From SKVR01 sp046291875 (lineage in GTDB: Bacteria; Bacteroidota; Bacteroidia; Bacteroidales; UBA7960), in contig JBKBSF010000014.1 of the NCBI GenBank assembly GCA_046291875.1, forward strand, positions 44,348 to 108,347: a stretch of DNA of 64,000 nucleotides, read 5' to 3'. Both the position numbers and the translations under genes were made by a program. Positions 1-10,011 of the stretch are shown piece by piece. Positions within the stretch are counted from its first letter, which is position 1. The number at the start of each line of letters is the position of its first letter. The notes below the pieces were generated by a model. That model was not told where the DNA came from and searched no databases. It saw nothing but the letters and a program-made list of their open reading frames with translations.

Positions 1-1
1 G

Positions 2-556
2 ATTGAGGACACCATGGGCGGATATATCCATAGCCTGTATGTGGCAGAATCCATTGCCAAAGGCTACTTCCGCCATGGCGATGCATCTACCGGACGCTGG
101 GAACCCGGCCCGCTTCGCCGCCCTGCCGCTCTGCCCTACTGGGGGCATAAACGGGGTGTAAAAGCTCCCGACGGCTATTTCATCCCCACACAAGACAATC
201 CCATGCCTGATGCAGTAACAGGGCCTACACCCAAATCCAGTTTTGTATTGCATACACGCCTGCGCCATGCAGAGCCCAGGGTTTTCAACCTGCTGATGGA
301 GATCAACCAGTCGTGGGACTGGAACCGCCACTGGCACAACAACCGTTTCCCCGACGATCCGCACTACAAAACCTCCAGCCAACCTGCGCTGGTGTATATG
401 GCCACCATCGACCTGAATTCTCCCCAAAGAGAATTTATAATGAGACCCATAGGCCACAGCCACTGGTCGGGTGCTACAGGGGAACTGTTCAAAGACCTAA
501 GTACCATAACCACCGCATTGCAGATTGCAGACCAGGTAACCGTGAGAATTCCCTGA
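2..556 (+). CDS. C-terminal part of a periplasmic-type protein, possibly DUF2271-like (5' truncated by the window)
   Basis: The frame is open from the first bases of the window (I-E-D-T before the first Met at 14), so the gene very probably starts upstream. The visible 184 residues are rich in Trp, His and Pro. They carry a run with RRPAALPYWGHKRG and a P-D-A-V-T-G-x-T-P segment, which resembles what I recall of DUF2271-type periplasmic proteins that sit with flavin-transfer (ApbE/PepSY) genes in Bacteroidota. That family call is from memory and tentative. No membrane segment is visible in this part. The stop at 554-556 is followed by 154 bases before the M20 amidohydrolase on the same strand. 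It could equally be another Bacteroidota-specific hypothetical protein. Confidence 0.5.
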   Translation: MEDTMGGYIHSLYVAESIAKGYFRHGDASTGRWEPGPLRRPAALPYWGHKRGVKAPDGYFIPTQDNPMPDAVTGPTPKSSFVLHTRLRHAEPRVFNLLMEINQSWDWNRHWHNNRFPDDPHYKTSSQPALVYMATIDLNSPQREFIMRPIGHSHWSGATGELFKDLSTITTALQIADQVTVRIP

Positions 557-710
557 TCGGCAAAACTACCGATTTTCAAACCTTCCTGCTGCCAGCTCCC
601 GAAGCCATGCAGGAAGGTTTGTCTTTTATATTTCCTACCCAAAAACGGGTTAAAATTTTTCTGTTCCCCCCTTTTTTAGTATTTTGGGCGCACAGGCACA
701 ATTCAGCACT

Positions 711-1865
711 ATGGAATTACTCAACAACCAACAGCTAAAAGACTTGCTCTCGCTGCGCAAACAGCTCCACCAGAACCCCGAATTGTCGGGGCAGGAGAAA
801 GAAACCTCTTCCACTCTGGAGAGTTTCCTGCGCCAGACCTCACCCCAAAAGCTCATTACCGGACTTGGGGGCTACGGGCTGGCAGGGGTGTATGTTTTCG
901 ACACAAAAGGACCCACCATACTTGTGCGAGCCGATATGGATGCACTCCCCATTGAAGAGGTAAATACCTTTGGCCATAAATCGCGAAATCCAGGTGTATC
1001 GCACAAATGCGGGCACGATGGCCACAGTGCTGTTTTGGCCGGGCTGGCCCTGGCACTTGCCCACAAGCCTCTGAATGCCGGCAGGGTGGTATTGCTGTTT
1101 CAACCTGAAGAGGAAACCGGGCAGGGCGCCGCCAAGGTAATTGCTGATGAGGCTTTCCGAATGATTCAGCCCGACTTTGCACTGGCATGGCACAATTTGC
1201 CCGGCTATGAAAAAGCGGCCGTGGTATTGCGCGAAGGCCCTTTTGCAGCTGCTTCTACAGGCATGATAGTAAAAATTGCAGGAGCCTCCAGTCATGCCGC
1301 CCATCCGGAGCAGGGCAACAGCCCCGCGGCAATGCTGGCAGAAGCGATGCTCCAACTGCCCCGGATACCCTCCCTCAAAGCTGATCTTTTTCAGGATTTC
1401 GCCCTGGCAACCATCATCCATGCAAAACTGGGTGAAGTAGCCTTTGGCACCAATCCCGGAAAAGCGGTGCTGATGGCTACACTTAGAACATTCCTCAATG
1501 CCGATATGAAGGTGCTGAAAAAGCAGGCCGAAATCCTTTGCAAAACCCTTGCAGAAGAACACAAACTGAAGATCGAAATTGAATGGACAGAGGAGTTTCC
1601 GGCAACCATCAACAATCCTGACCTGGTAAAAACCATTGCCCGCGTGAGCGAAAATCTGGGCGAGAAGGTGATACACATAGAAGAGCCCTTCCGCTGGTCG
1701 GAAGATTTTGGTCATTTCACCAGCCACTTCAAGGCAGCACTCCTGGGTATGGGCAGCGGTACCGATAGTCCGGGGCTGCACAACAGCGATTACGATTTCC
1801 CCGACGAGATCCTCCCCCATGTAGTGCAGGTATTGTATCATACGGTTAAGAAACTGATAGAATAA
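711..1865 (+). CDS. M20-family amidohydrolase (HipO/AbgB-like N-acyl amino acid hydrolase)
   Basis: This is a zinc-dependent amidohydrolase of the M20D type, which removes acyl groups from N-acyl amino acids or related amides. The family signature is complete: DMDALPIEE, then HKCGHDGH (metal ligands), then the catalytic/metal-ligand stretch QPEEETGQGA, a dimerisation domain in the middle (near SSHAAHPEQGNSPA), and a C-terminal HNSDYDFPDE with the last metal ligand. I chose the ATG at 711, giving 384 residues, the usual size. The upstream in-frame TTG at 684 would only add nine unremarkable residues. There is no obvious signal peptide, so it is probably cytoplasmic. The alanine racemase gene begins 11 bases after the stop, so the two are probably co-transcribed. 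The exact substrate cannot be told from sequence. Confidence 0.9.
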   Translation: MELLNNQQLKDLLSLRKQLHQNPELSGQEKETSSTLESFLRQTSPQKLITGLGGYGLAGVYVFDTKGPTILVRADMDALPIEEVNTFGHKSRNPGVSHKCGHDGHSAVLAGLALALAHKPLNAGRVVLLFQPEEETGQGAAKVIADEAFRMIQPDFALAWHNLPGYEKAAVVLREGPFAAASTGMIVKIAGASSHAAHPEQGNSPAAMLAEAMLQLPRIPSLKADLFQDFALATIIHAKLGEVAFGTNPGKAVLMATLRTFLNADMKVLKKQAEILCKTLAEEHKLKIEIEWTEEFPATINNPDLVKTIARVSENLGEKVIHIEEPFRWSEDFGHFTSHFKAALLGMGSGTDSPGLHNSDYDFPDEILPHVVQVLYHTVKKLIE

Positions 1866-1876
1866 ACCCCTATGCC

Positions 1877-3028
1877 ATGTTCCATACTTCTCACATCGAA
1901 ATCAGCCGCTCGGCCTATCGGAAAAACATCAGGTACCTGCGTAAGGTAGTGGGCGAGAAACCTGTTATTTCATCGGTAATAAAGGGCAATGCCTATGGGC
2001 ATGGTATAGAGCATATGGTGCCGTTGGCGGAAGGTGCCGGATTGAAGCATTTCAGCGTGTTTTCAGCCTCTGAGGCGTTGCAGGTGTGCAGAGTAAAAAA
2101 GCCAACCTCCGACGTTATGATCATGGGTCATCTGGATGATGAGCAGATAGAATGGGCCATAGAGCATGAGGTGGAATTTTTTGTCTTCGACCCCGAGAGG
2201 CTGGAAAAATGTCTTGAAATGGCCCGCAAACTCAATAAGCCCGCCAGGATACATATTGAAGCCGAAACAGGATTCAACCGAACAGGTTTCGACTACAATT
2301 ATCTGCCAGAACTGATGAAAACATTGCAATCTCACCGGGAGCATTTCATCTTCGAAGGCCTTTGCACCCATTATGCAGGGGCAGAAAGTATTGCCAATTA
2401 TGTGCGTGTACGGGAGCAGATCTCTTTGTACAAGAAGTTCTACAAGTTTTTCTGGCGCCACCAGCTTATCCCCAATAAGAAACATACGGCATGCTCGGCG
2501 GCAGTGCTGAGCTATCCGACCACCATCATGGATATGGTGCGCATCGGCATTGCCCAGTATGGCTTCTGGCCGAGCCCCGAAACCCAGATGTTTCGCTTCC
2601 ATAAGGACCCTACCGACGACAACCCGCTACGCAGGCTCATTTCCTGGAAAAGCCGGGTGATGGTGGTAAAAGAAGTGGAAGCAGGCGACTTTGTGGGATA
2701 CGGCTCCAGTTACCTTGCCAACAAAAAGATGAAGATTGCCATTGTGCCCGTGGGTTACAGCAACGGATTCAGCAGATCATTGTCCAACATGGGCCGGGTG
2801 CTTATACGTGGTAAACGGGTGCCGGTAATTGGCACCGTAACCATGAACACCATGACGGTAAATGTAACTGACATTCCCCATGTGGAGAAAGGCGATGAGG
2901 TGGTGCTCATTGGTAATCAAAAACGGTTGAGCATCAGTGTGGCCTCCTTTTCTGAGATGAGCAATGAGCTCAATTACCAGACCCTGACCCGCCTTCCGGC
3001 AGATATACCCCGCCAGGTGGTGAAATGA
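1877..3028 (+). CDS. alr: Alanine racemase
   Basis: This PLP enzyme interconverts L- and D-alanine for peptidoglycan. The 383 residues match the family length. The PLP-lysine motif is VIKGNAYGHG with Lys36, where most homologues have VVKANAYGHG. The barrel segment ETGFNRTGF and the stretch MVRIGIAQYG are also typical. The second domain begins near RVMVVKEVEAGDFVGYGSSY, which should carry the catalytic tyrosine, followed by PVGYSNGFSR and IGTVTMNTM. The preceding M20 gene ends 11 bases upstream. The gene is convergent with the large AAA+ ATPase gene, whose stop lies 11 bases downstream, and no terminator hairpin fits in that space. The slightly unusual insert around residues 190-200 (KKFYKFFWRHQ) suggests a Bacteroidota subgroup. 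It is probably a stand-alone Alr, since no MurF domain is fused to it. Confidence 0.93.
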   Translation: MFHTSHIEISRSAYRKNIRYLRKVVGEKPVISSVIKGNAYGHGIEHMVPLAEGAGLKHFSVFSASEALQVCRVKKPTSDVMIMGHLDDEQIEWAIEHEVEFFVFDPERLEKCLEMARKLNKPARIHIEAETGFNRTGFDYNYLPELMKTLQSHREHFIFEGLCTHYAGAESIANYVRVREQISLYKKFYKFFWRHQLIPNKKHTACSAAVLSYPTTIMDMVRIGIAQYGFWPSPETQMFRFHKDPTDDNPLRRLISWKSRVMVVKEVEAGDFVGYGSSYLANKKMKIAIVPVGYSNGFSRSLSNMGRVLIRGKRVPVIGTVTMNTMTVNVTDIPHVEKGDEVVLIGNQKRLSISVASFSEMSNELNYQTLTRLPADIPRQVVK

Positions 3029-3038
3029 ATTTATCTCC

Positions 3039-6000
3039 TCACCCTTTTTTCTTCTCACTGAGCACTTTGCGAATGCCCTCCAGGCTATCCACAAACAAAG
3101 TCATCTGACCAATCACCTGTGCCATACGGTCGGCATCGCCCAGGCCCCTGATGCGATTATTTTTCACAAAAGTATCCTTGATGAGCTGCCAGCGTTGTTG
3201 GCGTATTTCGTCCAGAAGTTCCATAATCTCGAAAAGCTTGAGCATATTGGCTTCGGCTCCGGAGGTGAGGGTTTGCGATTCGTTCTGATAATGGCTCAGA
3301 AGCAATTGCAGCACCTCTTCATCATTGAGGATCGGCACAACCTGGCTCATGAGCTTGTTCATATCGCGGTAAGACCCCTGGAGTTTGAAGGGAGGCTCCA
3401 CACGATAATCGTCGGCCATGGCAGCAGAAGCAATGTATTGTGCATTCACTTTGAGTACCACATCGCGGATTTGCATACACTTTTTGAGTACCTGCACACA
3501 ATCCTGGATCTCCTGCGTGGAGAGGTTCCCCTCCATATCGGGCAATGCACCCTCCTCATTCTCAACAAAACGAACCAGCTTGTAAAGGTTTTCCATGCTG
3601 AATCGGGTAAGCGATTTGAGGAATGGATTGGAGGTGAGCCCATTCTCGATAAGGCTCAGGTTAAACAGATCCTGGCGGTTGGTGGTCATATCTCCCAGGT
3701 TGTAAATATCGGCCCGGTTGGAGAGCATATCGGGTATCTGGAATTTCTCTCCACTTTCGGTATAGGGGTTTCCGGCCATCACCACACAAAAACGTTTGCC
3801 TCTGAAATCGTAGGTTTTGGCCTGCCCGTTGTATACCCCATCCATTTTGCGCTGGGCATCGGACAGGGAAATAAATTTCTGCAGAAACTCGGTGTTGCAA
3901 TGCTGTATATCATCCAGGTAGAGCATTACATTATCGCTCATTTCAAAGGCAAGGTTGAGCTTCTGGAGCTCCTGCCGTGCAGCAGCATTGCGAGCTTCCG
4001 CAGGATCTACCGAAGTGATCTCGTGCCCCAGCGAAGGCCCGTTGATCTTCATAAAGATCAAACCCAAACGATCGGCAACATATTCCATCAGGGTGGTTTT
4101 CCCATAGCCCGGAGGGGAGATCAACAGAAGCATCCCCGAGCGGTCGGAGCGTTTATCCTGTCCATAAGCTCCGATCTGCCTTGCAAAGTTGGCACCTATA
4201 AGCGGGAAATATACTTCGTTGATGAGCTTGTTGCGCACAAAAGAGGTAAGCACCTGTGTTTTGAACTCATGAAGCCGAAGGTTTTTCTTCTTCTCTTCAA
4301 TCAACTGGTGTTTAAGCTGTTGCAGCTGCAGGAAACGCGGTTGTACAACCTGAATGAAGTGGCGCAAACGATCTGACAGCCGATGAAAATCGAACACATA
4401 AACCTTATCGCTGGCATCTGCCGGCAACGACCGCAATCCTTCTATGTTTTGCACCCCGCTCAGATGCAGTATATAATCCGGTTCGGAAGAATCGGGCATA
4501 AGACACGAAGTAAGCTCATCGATGAGATATCCTTTGGCTTTCTTGCCTTTGGCATTGAGGAATGTGGTAACCCAGGAACGAGAGAGATGCCAAAGGGCCT
4601 CCGGAAAGGGTTCCAGCCCTTTCTGGGCTTCTGCAAAGATGATGTCTGCATTTTTCTCGCGCAGGTATTTTTTGAAATCCTTCAGCAGGTCAGCGGCATG
4701 TTTATCCAGGGCAAATCCGGGAGTGGCCTGCTCTTCGGCCAGGTAGGTTGCTGCAAGCAACGGGTCGGTTTCGGTAAAGAGCTGATGCTCCTGCGAGAAA
4801 GCAGTAATAGACTGAGCCAGCTTGGCAAGAAGGTGCTTGTAGTTTTCTTTTTGCTCAAACACCTGCTGCATCAGGTTGATAAACACAAACTGCTTTTTGA
4901 AATAGTCCTTTTTGTCCTGGGGTGCATAGTACCAGAAGATCCTGGCCAGCACCCTGGCGGCAGCCGGATATCGAAGCATCCCCAGGTCGCGGTGTTTTTC
5001 GAGCAGGTTCTGCAGCAGTGGCAATGCATCGCTGTCGTGCACCCCTTTTACAAATCCTTCACCGTAATTCGATCCCATATAGTCGGCAATGGCTTGTACC
5101 AACTGTTTCTCTTCATAGATTTTGTAGGGGTCGAGGTTTTCAAACACTTTCCAGGCCAGGTATTCGGCCCTGGCCACCAGGCGGTTTTCTGAGGGCAGCT
5201 GCTGCTCCCATACATCCTGCAACTGATCTATGATGGCACTGTTGATGGGCTCGTAAAAGGAGGTGCCGGTAAGATGGTAAAAGTAGCTGCGATCTTTCAG
5301 AACCAGGGTCAGATCGAGGGGTTGGGTATTTACGGCAAACCGGTGTTCACCCATACGGATCACATTGTCGCCATCTTCAAAAAGCTCTTTGCGATCTTTC
5401 AGGGCCCGCACAGACTCCTGCTGCAAAACCTGTATCTGGTTGCGAAGGTCTTCAGATTTAGCAGAGTCATCAAGCTTCTCCAGCTGATCGGCAATGTCTC
5501 TTACTTTCTCGATCATCAGATCGGATGCGAAATATCCGTTGATCTCGGTTTCGGAGGTAAGGCTCTTTGCCTTGTTGGCAATCCCTTTGAGGATTCGCTG
5601 GGCAGATCCGAACAAGGTATTGGTGCGGCGGTTGCGGGCTTCGGTCAGACTCACCTTCCGGGTTTCGAAGGCAGCATATACAGCCTCACGCTTTTCGGTG
5701 ATCTTTTCGGAAAAATCTTCATAATCGGCAAACTTACCCTCCAGCTCTTCAAGCTGTATGGAGAGCCGCGTAAGATACTCATCGCATTTGGCAGGTTCGG
5801 TGGCCAGCTCCATAAAGTTTACCACCGACTGTTCAAAAAGGGTCATCTGTGCCTGGAAGTCGGCACGTGCTTCCTTCTCGCCCAATTGCCGGCGTTTGTT
5901 GTTCAGGGCCTGGCGCTGCTGATTGAGGCGTGAGAAAATCAGGGAGATATTCTCAATGATTTTGGTGGAATGCGAAGTATCTTCAATCTTAAGGTTGTTG

Positions 6001-7880
6001 ATGATATCGATGAGCAGTTCAAGCTTTTGTGCCAGCTCATCGAAGCGGGTTTCGAGCTTGCGGGCATCTACCACTTTGGTAAGTTGCTCCACCATGCCCT
6101 CCAGCTCATCCATGCTTTGCTGGTAGTAGGCCAGAGCATTGTCTTGCAGCAGAAAATCCACACAACCACTGGCAAGCAATTCAGCCCTTTCGGCAATTTG
6201 TTTTTCCAGGGCAGCCACCACCTCCATGTTGATATAGCGCAGGTTGCGCAGGCCAATGATCTCTCCCCTGATACCCCGCATGCGGGCCAGCAGAGAAACA
6301 TACTGATCGAGGGTATCGAAGCTGGCACTGCGGGTATCAAAGAGGATCTTTTCCACCGTTTGGGAAACTTTCTCCAGTGCTGCAGCCGTATTGCGCCTTA
6401 TCTGCACCACCTTCTCAAACTCATCGATGGCCGACATGGCAACCTTCCTGAGTTGTTTGAGCGGCTGCTGCAGGCCTGCCCCGGTTTCATTCTTAAGCCA
6501 GAAGTAGCCATCCATGATCGCCTGGCTCTTCTGCAAAATATCTTTGTAAAGACCCTGGTAGGAGTCCTCTTTGCTGAGCAAAACGATGAGTTCCTGTACC
6601 TCGGCCATTGCCTTTACAATGGCCTTGTTGCCGATCTTGTAAAGCTCGTGGTCCTGGTACTGGGTACCGGGCAATACCTCACGGGTGTAAGGTGTTTGCC
6701 AGATCTGGATCAGGTGGTGCCTGCCAGGATCGGTTTCTTTGTTGAAATAGCACAGCTCGCCCTTATCGAACAAGGTATAACCATTGCAGAAGATGGGCGT
6801 TTTTACGGTTTGCTCAATAACGTTGTACGACAAAATAACAAAGTCGTGGTTCTTCTCTTCGTAAAACACAAAAAGAAAATCCTCGCCATTGGGCGACTGT
6901 ATCCTTTGGAGGAATTTAACCCCTTCGATGCGCCTGTCGAAGATCTTGTATTCGCCCGTTTGCAGGTAATAGCCGTTGGAGAGGATGATCCCCTGATCGT
7001 CGGGCAACAAAATACCCGCATCTCTGAGAGTATCTACCCTTACCACATTTTTAATCCGATGGTTGAAAATGAAGTAGCGATCCTCTTCCAGGTAAGGTTT
7101 AATTTTGAGCAACACAATATTTCCCAGGTCGCAGAAATGGATCTCACCATCATCGAGCGACTGGTCTTTTTGCTCTACATCTTCACGGTAAATCCCCAGG
7201 CCATCTTCGGTATTGTCTTCCACCTTTATGGTAAGATCTCCCTGTACGGTTTCCACAAACACTTTGTCGGCAATGGATACATGAGGATTTTTGCCTATCC
7301 GCTGCATATCGCGTGTGGCTTTGGTCCAGGTAAACTCATGCTGATTGGGAAAACGAACCTCTGCAGCACTGCGCGAGTCTATATATACCAGTTCGGTATC
7401 GCGGATCAGCCATTTGAATGCTTTAACATCGGAGGGGCTGTCGGAGAGCTGGAAGAGCATGTAGAGGAAGTTTTCGCGGACGGCGAATCGGGAAAACCGG
7501 GTATGGCGAAAGAACTTATAGAGGTTCTGTAGCTCATTGGCAAAATCCTTATCCTTAATGATATCCAGAGGTGCCGGATGAAACTCGTTTTCCTGGAATT
7601 TGTAAACACTGAAAACATCAGAGATCTCCAGAATAGTTTTCAACCCCAGCCTTACGTTGTATCCCAGGAGGCATACCCCGGCAACTGATACCAGGTCGCG
7701 GGCCAGGCAGTGGTGTTCGGTATCTACCCTTACATTGGAAACCAGTTTAAAGTCGATGGCCCCAAATACTTTCTGGCGCTCTTTGTTGAGGAGTTGAAGC
7801 TGTTCGGCAAGCGCGCGGCGTTGTTCCTGCAGGCGGCTCTGTATGATTTCGTATGTACCTTTTTCTATTGTGTTGTCCAT
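3039..7880 (-). CDS. Giant AAA+ ATPase of the DUF3686 'DNA repair ATPase' family
   Basis: This protein has 1613 residues when started at the ATG at 7880; the frame opens further upstream, but the sequence from MDNTIEKGTYEIIQ looks like the real N-terminus. The N-terminal ~400 residues resemble the DUF3686 region. The middle (about 430-850) is highly charged and probably coiled-coil. The C-terminal third holds one AAA+ module with Walker A PPGYGKTTLM near residue 1257 and Walker B VMLYLDDIQH near 1320, followed by a sensor-1-like VVMAGNPYTESG. 'DNA repair' is a legacy family name. It is the last gene of a cluster with flotillin, a YqiJ-like protein and PspA, so a role in membrane or envelope stress is a reasonable inference. 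The 95-base gap before it holds a 7-bp GC-rich hairpin at 7916-7942 with no T-run. Confidence 0.85.
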   Translation of the reverse strand: MDNTIEKGTYEIIQSRLQEQRRALAEQLQLLNKERQKVFGAIDFKLVSNVRVDTEHHCLARDLVSVAGVCLLGYNVRLGLKTILEISDVFSVYKFQENEFHPAPLDIIKDKDFANELQNLYKFFRHTRFSRFAVRENFLYMLFQLSDSPSDVKAFKWLIRDTELVYIDSRSAAEVRFPNQHEFTWTKATRDMQRIGKNPHVSIADKVFVETVQGDLTIKVEDNTEDGLGIYREDVEQKDQSLDDGEIHFCDLGNIVLLKIKPYLEEDRYFIFNHRIKNVVRVDTLRDAGILLPDDQGIILSNGYYLQTGEYKIFDRRIEGVKFLQRIQSPNGEDFLFVFYEEKNHDFVILSYNVIEQTVKTPIFCNGYTLFDKGELCYFNKETDPGRHHLIQIWQTPYTREVLPGTQYQDHELYKIGNKAIVKAMAEVQELIVLLSKEDSYQGLYKDILQKSQAIMDGYFWLKNETGAGLQQPLKQLRKVAMSAIDEFEKVVQIRRNTAAALEKVSQTVEKILFDTRSASFDTLDQYVSLLARMRGIRGEIIGLRNLRYINMEVVAALEKQIAERAELLASGCVDFLLQDNALAYYQQSMDELEGMVEQLTKVVDARKLETRFDELAQKLELLIDIINNLKIEDTSHSTKIIENISLIFSRLNQQRQALNNKRRQLGEKEARADFQAQMTLFEQSVVNFMELATEPAKCDEYLTRLSIQLEELEGKFADYEDFSEKITEKREAVYAAFETRKVSLTEARNRRTNTLFGSAQRILKGIANKAKSLTSETEINGYFASDLMIEKVRDIADQLEKLDDSAKSEDLRNQIQVLQQESVRALKDRKELFEDGDNVIRMGEHRFAVNTQPLDLTLVLKDRSYFYHLTGTSFYEPINSAIIDQLQDVWEQQLPSENRLVARAEYLAWKVFENLDPYKIYEEKQLVQAIADYMGSNYGEGFVKGVHDSDALPLLQNLLEKHRDLGMLRYPAAARVLARIFWYYAPQDKKDYFKKQFVFINLMQQVFEQKENYKHLLAKLAQSITAFSQEHQLFTETDPLLAATYLAEEQATPGFALDKHAADLLKDFKKYLREKNADIIFAEAQKGLEPFPEALWHLSRSWVTTFLNAKGKKAKGYLIDELTSCLMPDSSEPDYILHLSGVQNIEGLRSLPADASDKVYVFDFHRLSDRLRHFIQVVQPRFLQLQQLKHQLIEEKKKNLRLHEFKTQVLTSFVRNKLINEVYFPLIGANFARQIGAYGQDKRSDRSGMLLLISPPGYGKTTLMEYVADRLGLIFMKINGPSLGHEITSVDPAEARNAAARQELQKLNLAFEMSDNVMLYLDDIQHCNTEFLQKFISLSDAQRKMDGVYNGQAKTYDFRGKRFCVVMAGNPYTESGEKFQIPDMLSNRADIYNLGDMTTNRQDLFNLSLIENGLTSNPFLKSLTRFSMENLYKLVRFVENEEGALPDMEGNLSTQEIQDCVQVLKKCMQIRDVVLKVNAQYIASAAMADDYRVEPPFKLQGSYRDMNKLMSQVVPILNDEEVLQLLLSHYQNESQTLTSGAEANMLKLFEIMELLDEIRQQRWQLIKDTFVKNNRIRGLGDADRMAQVIGQMTLFVDSLEGIRKVLSEKKKG

Positions 7881-7974
7881 GAAGATAATTGGCAAATGAA
7901 TGAATAGAAACCACCGGCGGGCCTGGCACAAAAGAGCCCGCCAGTGCAATTGAGGGGTTATTCAGAAGCGGGGA

Positions 7975-9996
7975 TTAGCCCAGTTTCTTCTTATCAAGGC
8001 CCAGATCTTTGGCCATACTGAGCAGGTTTGACAAAAACCCCTGGTCTTCTTCGCTGGCCTTCAGCTGCATCTGTGCGATGAGGGCAGCAATGGAAAGGTT
8101 TTTCAGGTTCTCGCTGGTAATGCCGTACTTGTCGGCAATTTCCCTGATGCGATCCATGAGGTTGGCAGTGCCTGGCTCGCCATTGCCCAACAGGGAAGTT
8201 TTGATCTGATCGATGGTTTGAGAATGCTCTACCAACTTGTCAATTCCCTTGGCATGCGATATTTGCCTGATGAGGTTTTCGAAGAAGGTATTGTCGCCAC
8301 CCACGATATCGATCTTGGCGGTTTTGAATGCTTCGGCAAGTACCTTGGCCTGTGCATCGGCAATATCCTTCTGGATGCTGATCTGGGCAAGTTCTACCTC
8401 TTTCTCCTTGGAGAGTTTCAGTCTGAACTCTTCGTGCTCTTTGCCGGCATCGTTGAGTTGTTTCATGGCACCCGCCTTTTCCTGGATACCCCTGGCTTCG
8501 GCTTTGGCTTTTTCTTCGATCACTTCGGCTTCTACCAAACCTTCTTTGCGTTTTGCTTCGGCCATCTTTTCCACTACAGCGGCATCTACAAATCCCTGGC
8601 GCTCCTGCGCATCGGCCTTGGCATGCATTACCTGTGCTTCCGACAAACCCAGTGTGGCTTCTTCCTTGGCTTTGGCATCGGCAATGATTTTGCGCGCTTC
8701 AGCATCCTTATCGGCGGCTTCCTTGCGGGCATTGGCCTCCACCAGGATACGCTGGGCATCAAACTTGGCAGCCTTCTCTTTGGCTTCGGCAGATTTCACC
8801 TCTTCGATCATGTTTCTTTCGGCCTCTTTGGCAGCCTCAATGAGGGTAACATCCTTCTGGCGGTTGGCTTCCTTGAGAGCTTCCACATCCTTGATCTTCT
8901 CCTGCTCTTCCACCACGGTTTTCTGCATGGCCACACGTTCGCGGATGGTATCCTGGATATTTTTCTTCTCTACTTCAATGGCCTTTTCTTTTTCTATCTG
9001 GGCCAATGATACGATGCGTTCCCTTTCAGTGGCTTCCAGATCGCGGTCTTTCTTCACACGCTCCAGCTCTACCGCTTCGGCTCTTTGTTTGTTCTTTTCG
9101 GCGATGATGATCTGGCGTTGCTTGTTTTGCTCCTGAATCTCCAGTTGTTCTTCGGTGCTGATCTTAACGGTTTCTGACCGAAGCTTCTCTTCTGCAGTTA
9201 CCTTATCGATCTCTGCCTGCTCGCGGGCTTTGATGGTTTCTACCTCGCGGCGTTGCGATTCTTCTTTCTCCTTTAGCTGCTTCTCGAGCTCCAGGATCGC
9301 TTCGCGGGCTTCCACATCCTGCTTCTTGATGGTCTTCTCCTCATCGCGGCGGATAAGGTTTGCCTTTACATTCTGCACAGCAGTAAGTTCAGTAATCTTT
9401 TTGATACCTTCCGCATCGAGAATGTTGTTGGGATCGAGATTTTCGATCTTGGTCTGTTCCAGGTAGTCGATGGCACAGTCGTCGAGTACATATCCATTGA
9501 GGTCGGTACCAATGATATCGATGATCTCATCGCGAAACTCGCGTCGTGCTTCATAGAGTTCGATAAACTCAAACTTCTTACCCACACTCTTGAGGGCTTC
9601 GGAGAATTTGGCTTCGAAAAGGCTTTCGAGGGTTTCGTGGTCGGACGCCCTTGCACAGCCAATGGTTTGGGCCACATTGATAATATCCTGCACCGACTTG
9701 TTTACCCTGACAAAGAAGGCCACTTTGATATCGGCCCGCATATTGTCCTTGCAGATAAGGCCGTCCTTGTTCATACGTGAGATCTCCAGCTTTTTCACGG
9801 AGATATCCATGATCTCTTCTTTGTGAAGAATGGGAATAACCAGTCCGGCATTGAAAAAGATTTTTACACCACCCTGGCCGGTGCGTACCAGCACCCTGCC
9901 CTGGCTTACCTTTTTGTACATCGAAATAAGCCACATGAGCAGGCCGATGAGTACCACCACGCCCAGGAAGGCCACTACATAAAAAGATTCAATCAT
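7975..9996 (-). CDS. Flotillin / SPFH-domain membrane scaffold protein (YqiK-like)
   Basis: Flotillins anchor in the cytoplasmic membrane and form oligomeric scaffolds at ordered membrane regions. This 673-residue protein has one N-terminal membrane segment (about residues 5-26). An SPFH/band-7 domain follows (about 28-230, including ISVKKLEISRMNKDG). Then comes a very long Ala/Glu/Lys-rich coiled coil (about 230-540) and a C-terminal domain that ends in a Leu-rich stretch. The start at 9996 begins directly with the membrane segment (MIESFYVVAFLGVVVL). The YqiJ-like gene lies 15 bases upstream, the same pairing as E. coli yqiJ-yqiK, and PspA lies one gene further. This supports a shared membrane-protection role. 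Confidence 0.92.
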   Translation of the reverse strand: MIESFYVVAFLGVVVLIGLLMWLISMYKKVSQGRVLVRTGQGGVKIFFNAGLVIPILHKEEIMDISVKKLEISRMNKDGLICKDNMRADIKVAFFVRVNKSVQDIINVAQTIGCARASDHETLESLFEAKFSEALKSVGKKFEFIELYEARREFRDEIIDIIGTDLNGYVLDDCAIDYLEQTKIENLDPNNILDAEGIKKITELTAVQNVKANLIRRDEEKTIKKQDVEAREAILELEKQLKEKEESQRREVETIKAREQAEIDKVTAEEKLRSETVKISTEEQLEIQEQNKQRQIIIAEKNKQRAEAVELERVKKDRDLEATERERIVSLAQIEKEKAIEVEKKNIQDTIRERVAMQKTVVEEQEKIKDVEALKEANRQKDVTLIEAAKEAERNMIEEVKSAEAKEKAAKFDAQRILVEANARKEAADKDAEARKIIADAKAKEEATLGLSEAQVMHAKADAQERQGFVDAAVVEKMAEAKRKEGLVEAEVIEEKAKAEARGIQEKAGAMKQLNDAGKEHEEFRLKLSKEKEVELAQISIQKDIADAQAKVLAEAFKTAKIDIVGGDNTFFENLIRQISHAKGIDKLVEHSQTIDQIKTSLLGNGEPGTANLMDRIREIADKYGITSENLKNLSIAALIAQMQLKASEEDQGFLSNLLSMAKDLGLDKKKLG

Positions 9997-10011
9997 AGTT
10001 GTAAGAGTTTT

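Noticed and set aside
840..1841. 333-codon minus-strand frame opposite the M20 amidohydrolase
   Set aside because: The plus-strand frame carries all M20 motifs; the reverse frame shows no domain.
3195..7532. Long open frames on the plus strand (up to 520 codons) opposite the AAA+ ATPase gene
   Set aside because: They are antisense shadows of a real, high-quality minus-strand gene; their translations are low in conserved motifs and rich in His/Phe/Leu, as expected for reverse frames.
7914..7942. Hairpin between flotillin and AAA+ ATPase genes as terminator
   Set aside because: The stem is only 7 bp with a 13-base loop and no T-run on the minus strand; at most it modulates read-through.
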